This document shows positions 18,726 through 28,183 of a stretch of DNA of 64,000 nucleotides, piece after piece. The notes beneath the pieces were generated by a model. The model saw only the letters and a program-made list of their open reading frames with translations, had not been told where the DNA came from and did not search any database. The DNA is from CAIXSC01 sp046349915 (GTDB taxonomy: Bacteria > Planctomycetota > Planctomycetia > Pirellulales > Pirellulaceae), in the NCBI GenBank assembly GCA_046349915.1, contig JAXMBL010000008.1, forward strand, positions 186,001-250,000. Reading direction: 5' to 3'. Numbering within the stretch: position 1 is the first letter of the stretch; each line of letters opens with the position of its first letter. A program made the translations under genes and the position numbers.

Positions 18726-18889
18726 CGGCGAATGGCTGGCCAATACGGGTAGACTTGGATTGAACGGATTTCATGGCTTCTGGGAAATCTAGATTTAGCT
18801 GTCGATTTCCGTCGCCGGCGTTCGACTACTCAGCAAACGTGGGATCAGACCTGCGAAACGAAGTCAGTTGGGTTTCCCTCGGAGTAAAT

Positions 18890-19306
18890 ATGCCGACTCA
18901 AGTGTTTATCAGCTTGCCCGTACGCGACTTGCAGAAATCGAAGCAGTTCTACGAGTCGCTGGGTTTCGAATGTAACCCGCAGTTTACGGGCGACACCGCG
19001 GCTTGTTTGACTGTGAGCGACACGATTCAGGTCATGTTGGCCACACATGAGAAATTTCAGGAATTGACCACCAAAGAACTTGCGGATGCGTCGAAGGTTT
19101 GCCACTCGCTGGTGAGTCTCTCCTGCGAAAGTCGTGAAGTGGTCGATGCGCTGGTGGCGAAGGCGCTGGCTGCCGGAGGATCGAAAGCACATGAACCGGA
19201 AGACTACGGTTTCATGTACCAATACGGCTTCTACGACCTCGACGGACACGGCTGGGGCTTGTTTTGGGTGGCGGAGACCAATCCAACTCCCACGGAAGCT
19301 ACTTGA
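18890..19306 (+). CDS. VOC (glyoxalase/bleomycin-resistance) family protein
   Basis: A 138-residue VOC-fold protein: PTQVFISLPVRDLQKSKQFYE, SLGFECNPQFTGDTAACLTV, and the C-terminal DPDG-like GFMYQYGFYDLDGHGWGLFWV. This subfamily resembles predicted lactoylglutathione-lyase-like proteins of unknown substrate. ATG 18890 has GGAG five bases ahead. It is followed after 74 bases by the SRPBCC-VOC protein on the same strand; genes of these two kinds often occur together in small accessory clusters. Confidence 0.88.
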   Translation: MPTQVFISLPVRDLQKSKQFYESLGFECNPQFTGDTAACLTVSDTIQVMLATHEKFQELTTKELADASKVCHSLVSLSCESREVVDALVAKALAAGGSKAHEPEDYGFMYQYGFYDLDGHGWGLFWVAETNPTPTEAT

Positions 19307-19380
19307 ACTGAGCGAGTCTTGAATTCGCAGAGTCAACGTCGGAAAGACAGAATAACTAACTGCAATAAGGCGAAGCGAAC

Positions 19381-20301
19381 ATGAGCGAGAAAATCACTGT
19401 CGAGACGGTCGCGGCCGCGCCAATGGCTGAAGTTTGGCGAGCTTACACGACGCCGGATGACATCAAGCAATGGAATGCCGCGTCGGATGACTGGCATACG
19501 ACGGCTGCAACCGTCGATCTGCGAGTCGGCGGCTCGTTCTCGTCCCGGATGGAAGCCAAAGATGGCAGCATGGGGTTCGATTTTGCGGGGATTTACACCG
19601 CGATCATTGAACATAGCCGTATCGACTACGCATTCGGCGACCGCTCGGCGACAGTGTTGTTCACGGAAACGCCCGAGGGCGTCAAGGTGACCGTGACATT
19701 CGATGCCGAAACGATGCATACGCTGGAACAGCAACGCGAAGGATGGCAAGCAATTCTGAACAACTTCGCCAAACATGTGGCTAGGCGGGCTTGCCAAGAC
19801 GCCGCGAGCCCGTCAGCGGCGCCCAAGAACCGAGTTTGCTTGTGGTACGATCGCGACGCAGTCGAGGCGGCGAAGTTCTACGCCCAGACCTTTCCCAACT
19901 CGTCCGTCGGCGCAGTCCACCTGGCGCCTGGCGACAATCCGAGCAGCAAGGAAGGAGCCGTTTTGACCGTTGAGTTCACCGTTTTGGGAATTCCTTGCAT
20001 CGGAATCAATGGCGGTCCAGCGGTGACTCACAACTGGGCCTTCTCGTTCCAGATCTTAACGGTCGATCAGGCCGAGACAGATCACTACTGGAACGCGATC
20101 GTGGGGCACGGCGGCGAGGAAAGTCAATGCGGTTGGTGCAAGGACAAGTGGGGAGTCCACTGGCAAGTCACGCCGGTCCAATTAATGCAAGCCACCACCA
20201 GCCCCGATCGCGCGGCGGCAAAACGAGCCTTTACCGCCATGATGCAGATGAAAAAGATCGACATCCAAGCTATCGAATCTGCTTTCAAGGGAGACGCGTG
20301 A
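19381..20301 (+). CDS. SRPBCC (AHSA1-type) domain fused to PhnB-like VOC domain
   Basis: A 306-residue two-domain protein. Residues 1-135 are an AHSA1/SRPBCC fold (AAPMAEVWRAYTTPDDIKQWN, LRVGGSFSSRMEAKDGS, GWQAILNNFAKHV). Residues ~145-306 are a PhnB-like VOC fold (CLWYDRDAVEAAKFYAQTFP, GIPCIGINGGP, AFSFQILTVDQ, QCGWCKDKWGVHWQVTP). Both families are normally separate proteins of about 150 residues that bind small hydrophobic ligands, so this is a fusion. Its last 17 bases overlap the end of the convergent DUF1254 gene. The substrate is unknown. Confidence 0.9.
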   Translation: MSEKITVETVAAAPMAEVWRAYTTPDDIKQWNAASDDWHTTAATVDLRVGGSFSSRMEAKDGSMGFDFAGIYTAIIEHSRIDYAFGDRSATVLFTETPEGVKVTVTFDAETMHTLEQQREGWQAILNNFAKHVARRACQDAASPSAAPKNRVCLWYDRDAVEAAKFYAQTFPNSSVGAVHLAPGDNPSSKEGAVLTVEFTVLGIPCIGINGGPAVTHNWAFSFQILTVDQAETDHYWNAIVGHGGEESQCGWCKDKWGVHWQVTPVQLMQATTSPDRAAAKRAFTAMMQMKKIDIQAIESAFKGDA

Positions 20302-21697
20302 CGTGCTTCATCGGCGGCGCACTCCAGGCGCCATTGAGGGCCGATTCCTTGGGCCAGTACAGGCGCAAGACCGCCATGAACGGCCCCGGAGGAGCCGGCA
20401 ACCAGTTCGACTCAAGATCTTTGCCCGGCGATTCGGCCTGGATATAAAGCGTCAAGCTACCGTCGGCATCCTTCTTGAACGACGGCATCATGGGCGAATT
20501 GAGCAGATAACGATCGAGCGGGTTCGCGACCAGCAGACTGTCTGGCATGCTGTACATCGTCAGCGACCAGAAAGCATTCACGGGTGGCAATTCGTTGGGC
20601 CCAAAACGTAGCACGTAACGACTGGCGCCTGTCAATTTCTTCCCACCGTCATCCACCGTGTAAATTGGGTAAATCGCCTCTTGCTTGGAGTTGCCGTAGA
20701 TGCCCGCTATGGCGGCCGCCATGCGGTATAAGTAGTTGTTCTTCAGGTACTCGCGAGTTCCAAATAGCTCGCCTGAGGTCACTTCCTTCGCGTCCAGCCG
20801 TTTCTTGAAGACGGCAAACTCAGCCCAGGCATCGGCCATGCCCGCTGCGATGGCCTGCTTCATTTCCGGCGTGAGCTTGCTGGCGTCGAAGTTCTTGCCA
20901 CCACCAATGCCAAGCTCCGCAAATCGAGCCATTAACGCTTGCTCGGACGGCGACTCGGGACAGAACTTCAAGATGAAGTTTAAGATCTGGAAGAACTCGA
21001 GCGAGGTCTTCTGAGTCTCGGGGGTGAGCGGTTTCACGAAGTCGATCACGGGCGCCGCTTGAGGAGCTGACTTTCCGAGAAACGCCGAGAGCGTCTGTGC
21101 TCGATAGCCGGCTTGGACTTTCTTGACGTTATCTAAGTCGCTCGGATTGAATAACTGAGTGCGATAAACACCAAGTACGAACTCTGTTTCGGTGGAGATC
21201 ACCTTTTTCACGCCCGGTGGAGCTTCTCCCTTCCAATGAGGGCCGGCAATCAAGAAGCTGCCCGCCTCGTTTCCAAAGGTCCGACTGCCGATGTAGGCAA
21301 AGTTAAACGTGTAAGCGTCAATCAGCTGAATGCTGTAGTAACGCTCTTTCTCAATCGCGGGCACGGTCAGCACCATCGGCTCGGCGCGTAGGTCCATGCC
21401 GATCATCGAGTACGGCGTGTCCGAGTTGGGAGTCTGCACCGTCTTGTCGGCGGCCGTGAAGACTCGCGGCATGTTCTTGAGCTGGTTCCAAGGCGCCTTG
21501 TATTCGGGATTCTTTGAATCCACGAAGAAGGCGTGCTGGATGCGGTAGCTGTCAACCATCGGATAGCCGTAGATGTAGGCTTCCTTGGCAATAGCTCGTG
21601 CATCGGAGGGGGTGAGCGTCTCTTGGGCATGCACCGAGACTGTGGATGCAACGCAGCCCAAGAGCAATACGGAAAAAAGTCGCAAACGAGACAACAT
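20285..21697 (-). CDS. DUF1254/DUF1214 exported protein
   Basis: A 470-residue protein with signal peptide (LSRLRLFSVLLLGCVASTVSVHA). Residues ~25-210 are DUF1254 (AIAKEAYIYGYPMVDSYRI, TPNSDTPYSMIGMDLRAEPM, ERYYSIQLIDAYTFNFAYIGS) and the C-terminal ~110 residues are DUF1214 (ASRYVLRFGPNELPPVNAFW, LTMYSMPDSLLVANPLDRYLL). Such proteins are found across bacteria; their biochemical role is not known. ATG 21697 was preferred over 21760 because the signal peptide begins there and GGAGA lies ahead. It overlaps the preceding SRPBCC-VOC gene tail-to-tail by 17 bases. Confidence 0.9.
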   Translation of the reverse strand: MLSRLRLFSVLLLGCVASTVSVHAQETLTPSDARAIAKEAYIYGYPMVDSYRIQHAFFVDSKNPEYKAPWNQLKNMPRVFTAADKTVQTPNSDTPYSMIGMDLRAEPMVLTVPAIEKERYYSIQLIDAYTFNFAYIGSRTFGNEAGSFLIAGPHWKGEAPPGVKKVISTETEFVLGVYRTQLFNPSDLDNVKKVQAGYRAQTLSAFLGKSAPQAAPVIDFVKPLTPETQKTSLEFFQILNFILKFCPESPSEQALMARFAELGIGGGKNFDASKLTPEMKQAIAAGMADAWAEFAVFKKRLDAKEVTSGELFGTREYLKNNYLYRMAAAIAGIYGNSKQEAIYPIYTVDDGGKKLTGASRYVLRFGPNELPPVNAFWSLTMYSMPDSLLVANPLDRYLLNSPMMPSFKKDADGSLTLYIQAESPGKDLESNWLPAPPGPFMAVLRLYWPKESALNGAWSAPPMKHVTRLP

Positions 21698-21832
21698 GCA
21701 ATGTTCTCCGATGACGGGATCTTGAGGCCAGTCTCCATCGAGTGACGGATGACTGCTCAAGAGTAGTGTGACAAAGGAGAGTTTAGTTCAAAAGCGCCCA
21801 ATGCGGACCTACACGTCCGGGCAATTCATATT

Positions 21833-23170
21833 TCAGCTGACAACTTCGGAGAACTCGCCTGCATTGTCGGCGAATTTCTGCACGGGGAAATCGAGCCGTT
21901 GCAACATCGTCACATACAGATCGCCCAAGGGGCGTTCTTCGCGCGCCTTAATGAAGCGACCGTGACGGAATCCCAGATCCTTCCCCCCGGCAAGCACCAT
22001 GGGGTAGTTCCTCGCGTTGTGTGTGTTGCTCGTGCCGCTTCCGAACAAGGCGAGCGTGCGGTCGAGCACCGTCGTCTCGCCTTCGCGGATGGCGGAGAGT
22101 CGCGTGAGGAAGTACGCAAATTGCTCGGCCAAATATCGATCGTATTCGCCCCAGCTCGAATCTTGCGATGGATTGGAATGACTCAAGCCATGATGGCCGC
22201 CGTGCTTCCCTGTGCCGATCTTCAAGATGCCCGGAAATCGATCGCAGATCCCATGACCGTCCTCCGACGAAATCTGATACGTCGCGACTCGCGAGGTGTC
22301 GGTCTCGAAGGCCAACACAATCAGATCCATCATCGTGCGGATGTAGTCCGTGGGACCCTTTTGCGATACCTCGAGATTCAGTTGCGATCGATCGACGGCG
22401 GGCACTGCCTTGCCAAGCCACGATTGGGCTCTGGTGAGTCGACTTTCCACTTCACTTAGCGACGAGAGAAACTCGTCCAGTCGCTGCTGGTCGGGCCGAC
22501 CTAGCCGATGACGCAGCGACCGTGCGTCGTCCAATAGAAAATCGACTCGCTTCCGTCCCGCGGCCAGCGCTCGTTCGCGAGCGACGAGGTCGCCATCGGC
22601 CGGCTTCTCAAAGAGTCGTTCGAAGATGCTGCGCGGATTCGACTCCGCCGGTATGGCTCGCCCTTGCTGATCGAACGATATGGTTGTCGCGCGACTCTTC
22701 ATCCCCGTTCCACCGTTACTGGAAAGCACCAGCGATGGGATGCGAGTTTGCAGGCCATATTGGCGAGCGATCAATTGATCGAGCGAGATCGAGTTGTTGA
22801 GGTTGAGTCGAATGTCGGCGCCTGTCAGCCAGACGTCGCCCGTATTGTGGCCAACAAGCTGACGGCTGGTGGGATGAGACAGTTGGCCGAAAATGGTGAG
22901 ATTCTGTTTGTGGTCGGCGAGCGTTTCGAGCGACCGCGTGAACTGGTATTCGGGGCCGTCCGTGCGCGGAAACCAGTTCCAATCGGCAGTCGGATCGGTT
23001 GGCTTCGACAACGCCACTCCATTACCAAAGAAAAACGCGCAGAACCGCTTGGGCTTTTCGGGCGATGGGGACGCCGCCGAGGTCATCGCCTCCAGCCACG
23101 GCAGCGCGAGGGCCAGCCCCGTGCCATGAAGAAAGGTACGACGGTCCAGTCGCCAGGAGGGTTGAGGCAT
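21833..23170 (-). CDS. DUF1552 exported protein
   Basis: A 445-residue DUF1552 protein. The N-terminus WRLDRRTFLHGTGLALALPW is a twin-arginine signal. The body shows the family pattern: KPKRFCAFFFGNGVA, WNWFPRTDGPEYQFTRSLE, VWLTGADIR, SLDQLIARQYG, LLDDARSLRHRLGRPDQQRLD. DUF1552 proteins are encoded directly after DUF1592-type cytochrome-like proteins, as here (81-base gap on the same strand), and the pair is thought to form an exported complex. Function is unknown. Confidence 0.93.
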   Translation of the reverse strand: MPQPSWRLDRRTFLHGTGLALALPWLEAMTSAASPSPEKPKRFCAFFFGNGVALSKPTDPTADWNWFPRTDGPEYQFTRSLETLADHKQNLTIFGQLSHPTSRQLVGHNTGDVWLTGADIRLNLNNSISLDQLIARQYGLQTRIPSLVLSSNGGTGMKSRATTISFDQQGRAIPAESNPRSIFERLFEKPADGDLVARERALAAGRKRVDFLLDDARSLRHRLGRPDQQRLDEFLSSLSEVESRLTRAQSWLGKAVPAVDRSQLNLEVSQKGPTDYIRTMMDLIVLAFETDTSRVATYQISSEDGHGICDRFPGILKIGTGKHGGHHGLSHSNPSQDSSWGEYDRYLAEQFAYFLTRLSAIREGETTVLDRTLALFGSGTSNTHNARNYPMVLAGGKDLGFRHGRFIKAREERPLGDLYVTMLQRLDFPVQKFADNAGEFSEVVS

Positions 23171-23251
23171 GGTGGGAACCTTTTAAGGGCTGGCTTTGCG
23201 CCGAATTGTCTCAGGTGAGACTCGACCATTCTCAAGCGTACGGGTGGGATT

Positions 23252-25750
23252 TCACTTGGTTTGGAACGGCTCGCTGGCAACCACCAGTTCGATGACTGCC
23301 GAAAGCTGGTCCTCGCGATCCTTAAGGGCGGGCAGTAATGCGTCCATCGCCTCCCGGTCTTGGAGGGTCAAGGAACGTCCTAACGCATAGCTTCCCACCC
23401 GGCGGAGCACCGCGCGACGCAGGTCGTCGCCGCGAGTCCTCCGTAACTCATCCTTTAACTCTCGCATACCGTCGACCGTAACACCAGTAGGAAGATCGGC
23501 TTTCGCATCGATCGCCTGTGAGGACTTTTGCTCCCGCCAACGGCCAATCGCGTCATATTGCTCGAAGGGAAGCCCCCAGGGGTCGATTTTGGCATGGCAA
23601 CCTGAGCACGCCTTGCTATCGCGATGAAGGGCCAGCGCTTCCTTGATCGACAGCCCTTTCAGTTTTGGATCTCCGGCCCGGTCGAGTTCCGGAACATTCG
23701 GGGGCGGCGGAGGCGGTGGATCGTCGAGCAAGTTTCTGAGTAGCCACATGCCGCGCTTGATGGGGTGGCCATCGAGTCCGTCGGAGTTGCCTGTGAGCAC
23801 GCTCGCCTGCGTTAACAGTCCACCTCGTTGCAGCAGCGGGTCGAGCTGTACGGGACGAAAGCCTGGTCCTTGCACATCAGCGATACCGTAGTGCTTCGCC
23901 AGCACTTCGTTCACCATCGTGAAGTCAGCATCAAAGAAACTCAGGATGCTCATATCTTCTTGCAGCACCCGGCCGAAGAAGTGGATTGTCTCCAGACGCA
24001 TGGCTGCGCCGAGCTGCTCGTTGAAGTCCGGGTAGCGATTCTTGTTGACCGTGACTCGCTGCAATCGGTCAAGCTCGAGCCACTGTTCCGCAAACTGCTC
24101 GATGAACTGCCAGGCGTTTCGGTCTTTGAGTAGGCGACGAGTTTGTTCGGCGCGCACTTGCGGGTCTCGCAAGCGACCTTGGTCGGCCAACAGTTTTAGC
24201 GTGTCGTCAGGCATGCTGCTCCACAAGAAGTACGATAGTCGAGCGGCCAGCTCATGATCGGTCAGCCGTTCCCGTTCGGCGCCCTCGCTACGGCTCGCGG
24301 GGAGAGCCAGGAAACGCGTCGAGGTCAGGACGACGCTCAGAGTCTCGCGAATGCTCGCCTCAAACGACTCAGACTCGCTGCGCGAATCAGCCCAGAACTT
24401 CATCAGTCGATCGAGTTCTGACGGCGTGACGGGACCGCGGAACGCACGCGTGGTGAACCGCTGAATCACTTCGCGAGCGTATTCGGCCTCGGGCATCTCC
24501 GCACTGTTGGGGAAGAGAATTCGCGTGTGTGATGCCGGCGGCCACTCTTCCAAAAACGGACTTTCGATTTCGATCCACTCGACCTTCAGTCGCGGTGGGT
24601 AATCTTCGTTGCGTATCTTGGGCGCTGCGTTCCACGCATAGAGGACGCTGCAGTTTTGATCGCGAAAGGAACCCGGATTGGGCAGTGGGAAGTTCTCGAG
24701 TCGGGCACGGAATTCATACGTCCGTAACTCGGTTCCTTCGATCACGATTGGCGAACCGACTGTCTTGAGTTCGACGCCGTGGAGGTTGGTGCAGCCGAGG
24801 CCGACGGCGAGCTGCGGTGGTCGAGTCGGCTCGACGTCAGGTTCGCATTCCGCACGTGAGGCTCGCACTCGAATCAACATTTCGCCGCGGCGAAAGGGAT
24901 GATGTAGTCGGAATCCATAGCGAAAGTGGGGGCGAGCGAGTGCGGCTTCGCCGAAGGGACGAGGGGCATCGGGCAGCAACTCGCCAAACGGCTCTTGCTT
25001 CTTTTGGTCCTCTCCAAACTGACAATCATCTCCAATGGTGAATTTCTTGCCTTTCGCGTGGTAATCGTAACTTTCGCCCGGCAGATGCGCGGGCTTCGGC
25101 AAGACTTCGGCCGACTTTTTGGCTTCGAGTCGGTATCGATGCACTTCGGGAACGGGGCCCGTGACGATGGCCTCGGCGAGCGCTTCGTCGGCGATCTGCA
25201 AATACAACTCATACTGTAGGGGAGACATTCTTAAGGCATCGCCGTCGTTACGAAAACCCTCTTTGGAACGCCCGTCCTCAGGCAGGCGGCTGCCAAACTC
25301 GATCGGCAGCCCCAGGAGGTCCTGCATCGTACGTTCGTACTCGCGGCGAGTGAGCCGACGGAAATGCGTGGCTGGATTTTTGGTGAGTGCCGCTCGTCGC
25401 AGCTCTTGCACGATCCAACCTGTGATCTGGTCACGCTCTGCCTCGGTCAAGGGCGGTTCATTCTCGGGAGGCATATCGCCGAAATTGAGTCGATTGAGTA
25501 CTTCTTGCCAATGCTCGCCATCGCTCCCCTGGACCAAGTCCGGATTCAGCTTGTCGATGCGCAAGTCCCCCTTCGGCTGGTCGCCGTTCGCCGCATGACA
25601 CTTGTGGCAATGTTGTTTGAGCAACGGGGCGACTTGCTCAAACGAAATAGGGTCGGCGGCGGTGACGGCCGACGTTGCCGAGGCGGTGGCCGCAGTCAGC
25701 GCCAGCCATAGCCAGAGCATCTTGTGGAACATGAAATGCGCACGAGGCAT
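23252..25750 (-). CDS. DUF1592/DUF1588/DUF1585 c-type cytochrome-like protein
   Basis: An 832-residue exported protein with the planctomycete order DUF1587-DUF1595-DUF1592-DUF1588-DUF1585. Two haem-type motifs are visible: CHKCH at residues 48-52 and CSGCH in the DUF1588 part (ACSGCHAKIDPWGLPFEQYD). The C-terminal GVTVDGMRELKDELRRTRGD is DUF1585. A signal peptide (MLWLWLALTAATASA) precedes. The frame is open for 77 more codons upstream; ATG 25750 is the best compromise, with ATG 25732 as an alternative. It is the first gene of an operon with the DUF1552 gene. Known: such pairs are abundant in planctomycetes; a role in polymer oxidation is inferred, not shown. Confidence 0.93.
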   Translation of the reverse strand: MPRAHFMFHKMLWLWLALTAATASATSAVTAADPISFEQVAPLLKQHCHKCHAANGDQPKGDLRIDKLNPDLVQGSDGEHWQEVLNRLNFGDMPPENEPPLTEAERDQITGWIVQELRRAALTKNPATHFRRLTRREYERTMQDLLGLPIEFGSRLPEDGRSKEGFRNDGDALRMSPLQYELYLQIADEALAEAIVTGPVPEVHRYRLEAKKSAEVLPKPAHLPGESYDYHAKGKKFTIGDDCQFGEDQKKQEPFGELLPDAPRPFGEAALARPHFRYGFRLHHPFRRGEMLIRVRASRAECEPDVEPTRPPQLAVGLGCTNLHGVELKTVGSPIVIEGTELRTYEFRARLENFPLPNPGSFRDQNCSVLYAWNAAPKIRNEDYPPRLKVEWIEIESPFLEEWPPASHTRILFPNSAEMPEAEYAREVIQRFTTRAFRGPVTPSELDRLMKFWADSRSESESFEASIRETLSVVLTSTRFLALPASRSEGAERERLTDHELAARLSYFLWSSMPDDTLKLLADQGRLRDPQVRAEQTRRLLKDRNAWQFIEQFAEQWLELDRLQRVTVNKNRYPDFNEQLGAAMRLETIHFFGRVLQEDMSILSFFDADFTMVNEVLAKHYGIADVQGPGFRPVQLDPLLQRGGLLTQASVLTGNSDGLDGHPIKRGMWLLRNLLDDPPPPPPPNVPELDRAGDPKLKGLSIKEALALHRDSKACSGCHAKIDPWGLPFEQYDAIGRWREQKSSQAIDAKADLPTGVTVDGMRELKDELRRTRGDDLRRAVLRRVGSYALGRSLTLQDREAMDALLPALKDREDQLSAVIELVVASEPFQTK

Positions 25751-25849
25751 GACGATATCCAGCAGCGGAAAGGAGGGAATCAGCCTTCTGTTTGTACCAT
25801 CACAGCGGAGCGGAAGCCAGCAAGGTCCGGCAAGGCATGAAAATGTAGG

Positions 25850-25866
25850 ACGGACTTCCAGTCCGT
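25850..25866. repeat. ACGGACT-family palindrome, copy 2
   Basis: Arms ACGGACT and AGTCCGT around loop TCC; upstream of the divergent DUF1592 operon. Confidence 0.7.
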
Positions 25867-25921
25867 AGGTGTGAGCCGAACAAGGGCTGCAACCAGCGAG
25901 TGTAGGCTGGTCCAAGCAGTG

Positions 25922-25942
25922 GGGCAGGTTTTCAACCTGCCC
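25922..25942. repeat. GGGCAGGTT hairpin
   Basis: Arms GGGCAGGTT and AACCTGCCC (9 bp, perfect) around loop TTC, 56 bases from copy 2 of the ACGGACT palindrome and with a similar three-base loop. Confidence 0.65.
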
Positions 25943-26396
25943 AGCAGGCCAAAAACCGATCCACGAGCAGAACAGGCTCATCGCGCGTCGCGCCGACTCC
26001 TAATGGACCTTCAACCACCCGACCGTTTCGCCTAGGCAACTTGGCTCGAGCCCTAAACCTCCAGGAAACCCGCGCAGCGGCCGCCGCACTTATCGGAACG
26101 ACAGACTTCCAGAGCCATCCCCTACTCTGGCTGCTGGAAACCATGGCTTTCCCGAGATGTTTGCCGTTCTGGGAACTTCTCTCGATTCCGGCGCATCCAA
26201 GTCAACCAGGGAGATATCCGGAAGTCGGCGGCCCCGATCTTTCCGGATTGGCTGGCGCCATTAGTCTGCTGCTTCCGCCAGGCGTCACGGCGGCTGAACT
26301 GAGAGGATCGGTTTCAGTGGTAGGGATGGACCGTCGAGGGCGAGGATGCTCAGGCGAAACGAAAAAATGGGAACTGTCTAAGCGAAGGAATTGTCC

Positions 26397-28097
26397 ATGC
26401 TGTGGAAAGTCAGGCGAATGACAGCGTTGCGGGCGTGGCAAACGGCGTGTCTTGGGATCGTGCTGTTCGGTGCGGTTTCGTCATCCGCCTCTCGAGAACC
26501 TTCAGGCGAGTTATCGGCAAAAGTGAAATCCCGACTCACCCTGCAAACCCCGGTAACCGACGAGCTCTTGTATGAACTCGAAAAGGACTTTGTGGGCTTG
26601 CTGAAGGTTTCGAGACGCGCGGAAGAGCTATTGGAGGCCGAGGAGCTATTGATCGCGACGAACGATAGCATCCATTGGACCAACTACTCGCAGGCCGCAA
26701 AGATCCTGCGAGGCACGAGAGATCCCGCAGCCATCCCGCTGTTGCTGCGCTACATCGTGCTGCATTCGCGCCGCAGCTCGGCCCACATCATGATTCCTGA
26801 GTACGTTCGTTCGATATCCCTCATAGCAGGCGAAGATGTGCCGGACATGTACGAGGCGGGGCCGAACTTGGAAGAACGGATGCGGGAGAAAGTCCAGGTT
26901 CTTTACCACGAATGGTGGCGTCTCGCCAAATCAAGACTGGCGACAGATCCAGAGGCGATGAGTCTGGGACAATTGCAAGTGATCGCGGTTAAGTTGCTGA
27001 AACAAGTGCGATACGACGGTGACTTTTCGGGGGCAGGCGGTAAACGGGATACCGCGTACGGCGCCTACCACAACGTCTACTACCGACTTCGCAGCAACGA
27101 TGCCGCCGAGCGGCACGCGATTGCACCGCTGCATCCGGCCATGTTGCAAATACTGCTCGAACCCAGTGGGTATCGAACGAAGGACCAGCCTAACATCGCT
27201 CCGCGTCAGGCGGAGTTTCCTTTCGAAGCTGTCGTGATCATTCGCGAGTTGGCCAAGAACGGTGGTCGAGAATCGGTCCAAAAGATCGCCGACGATGCCT
27301 CGCAGAATTCCACAGTTCGGTTGATCTGTCTGTTGGCGCTCCATCGAGCAGGTTATGTCTATGAGACGGACAAAATCGTGTCGTTGCTCGAATCTGAAAC
27401 CGATTTGGAACGACGATTGATCATGGTCCTGTCGCTGCGTTGGGGCAACGAACAAGCGACCACCGCGTTGCTGAGGAACTTGGACGACGCGAATGCCGAG
27501 ATTGCGACCGCCGCCGCATGTGCGTTGGTCGATTCACGGCCTCGCGACGCAATACCGAAGCTAAAGAAACTACTTGACCGGGATTTCGACGATTCGCCGA
27601 CGATTCTTCTGAATGCTGTGGCGGCGTTCCAGTCGTCGGAAGCGTGTTCGCTCTTGGAGAAGCTGTTGGTCGATGCGGTCGAAGGCAAGAGAAACAACCG
27701 ACATCTGTCTCGGATTCTTGACGCGTTTGTCGCTTGTGCTGAAATCCCACGCGACACTTATCGCAGACAAGATGATCGCAACTATCACCGCCAGGCTCGC
27801 ATCGCGTTGGAATACAGTCGCGAAAGGAGCAAGCGGGCCAAGGCAGAGCAAACGCGGATGCAGGCGATGGTGGAGAGTTTGCAGACACAGCTTCGAGTCG
27901 CTCAAGAAATCGAAACTCTGCGTCGCAATGAACTTAAACGACTGCTGATGCTCCAGGGAGACGAAATTGTGACGGCGCAAGCGAGTCAGCGAGCGCAGGA
28001 GCAGGTGCGGTCCGCCGCGGCGGAAGTCGAGATTCTTCGCACGGAACTCCGCGAAACCGAATACCGGCTGGAGGCATTAAATGAGAAGAACCGCTAG
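26397..28097 (+). CDS. HEAT-like repeat protein with C-terminal coiled coil
   Basis: A 566-residue exported protein (signal-like LRAWQTACLGIVLFGAVSSS). The middle is made of alpha-helical HEAT-like repeats: VQKIADDASQNSTVRLICLL, IVSLLESETDLERRLIMVLS, ATTALLRNLDDANAEIATAA, ALVDSRPRDAIPKLKKLL. The last ~110 residues are a charged coiled coil (RMQAMVESLQTQLRVAQEIE, QVRSAAAEVEILRTELRETE). ATG 26397 is preferred over TTG 26391, with AAGGAA seven bases ahead. No enzyme motif is seen. HEAT-like arrays bind proteins; the coiled coil probably gives dimers. Upstream and downstream genes are on other strands, so it is monocistronic. Confidence 0.85.
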   Translation: MLWKVRRMTALRAWQTACLGIVLFGAVSSSASREPSGELSAKVKSRLTLQTPVTDELLYELEKDFVGLLKVSRRAEELLEAEELLIATNDSIHWTNYSQAAKILRGTRDPAAIPLLLRYIVLHSRRSSAHIMIPEYVRSISLIAGEDVPDMYEAGPNLEERMREKVQVLYHEWWRLAKSRLATDPEAMSLGQLQVIAVKLLKQVRYDGDFSGAGGKRDTAYGAYHNVYYRLRSNDAAERHAIAPLHPAMLQILLEPSGYRTKDQPNIAPRQAEFPFEAVVIIRELAKNGGRESVQKIADDASQNSTVRLICLLALHRAGYVYETDKIVSLLESETDLERRLIMVLSLRWGNEQATTALLRNLDDANAEIATAAACALVDSRPRDAIPKLKKLLDRDFDDSPTILLNAVAAFQSSEACSLLEKLLVDAVEGKRNNRHLSRILDAFVACAEIPRDTYRRQDDRNYHRQARIALEYSRERSKRAKAEQTRMQAMVESLQTQLRVAQEIETLRRNELKRLLMLQGDEIVTAQASQRAQEQVRSAAAEVEILRTELRETEYRLEALNEKNR

Positions 28098-28124
28098 TGG
28101 ATCGTCCTATCGAGAATTAACGTA

Positions 28125-28145
28125 CGACGGGCTTCCAGTTCGTCG
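28125..28145. repeat. ACGGACT-family palindrome, copy 3 (imperfect)
   Basis: Arms CGACGGGCT and AGTTCGTCG pair with one G-U step around loop TCC; 28 bases after the HEAT-like gene. Confidence 0.65.
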
Positions 28146-28183
28146 GTTGTAGTTGTGGGTTAGCATGCCGACTGCCATCGATA

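Larger units (their letters stand above)
25751..26396. other. 645-base gene-poor region with two palindromes
   Basis: Divergent intergenic region between the DUF1592 operon and the HEAT-like gene. It holds the ACGGACT palindrome at 25850 and a GGCAGGTT hairpin at 25922. A + frame of 126 codons (26041-26421) lacks any recognisable motif and is not called. The last 60 bases carry AAGGAA, the ribosome site of the next gene. Confidence 0.55.

Noticed and set aside
17364..18743. 459-codon frame on the - strand across the sulfatase gene
   Set aside because: Antisense to a complete sulfatase with all motifs; no protein family seen in the frame.
26041..26421. 126-codon + frame in the intergenic region
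   Set aside because: No motif or ribosome site; it overlaps the start of the HEAT-like gene in another frame.
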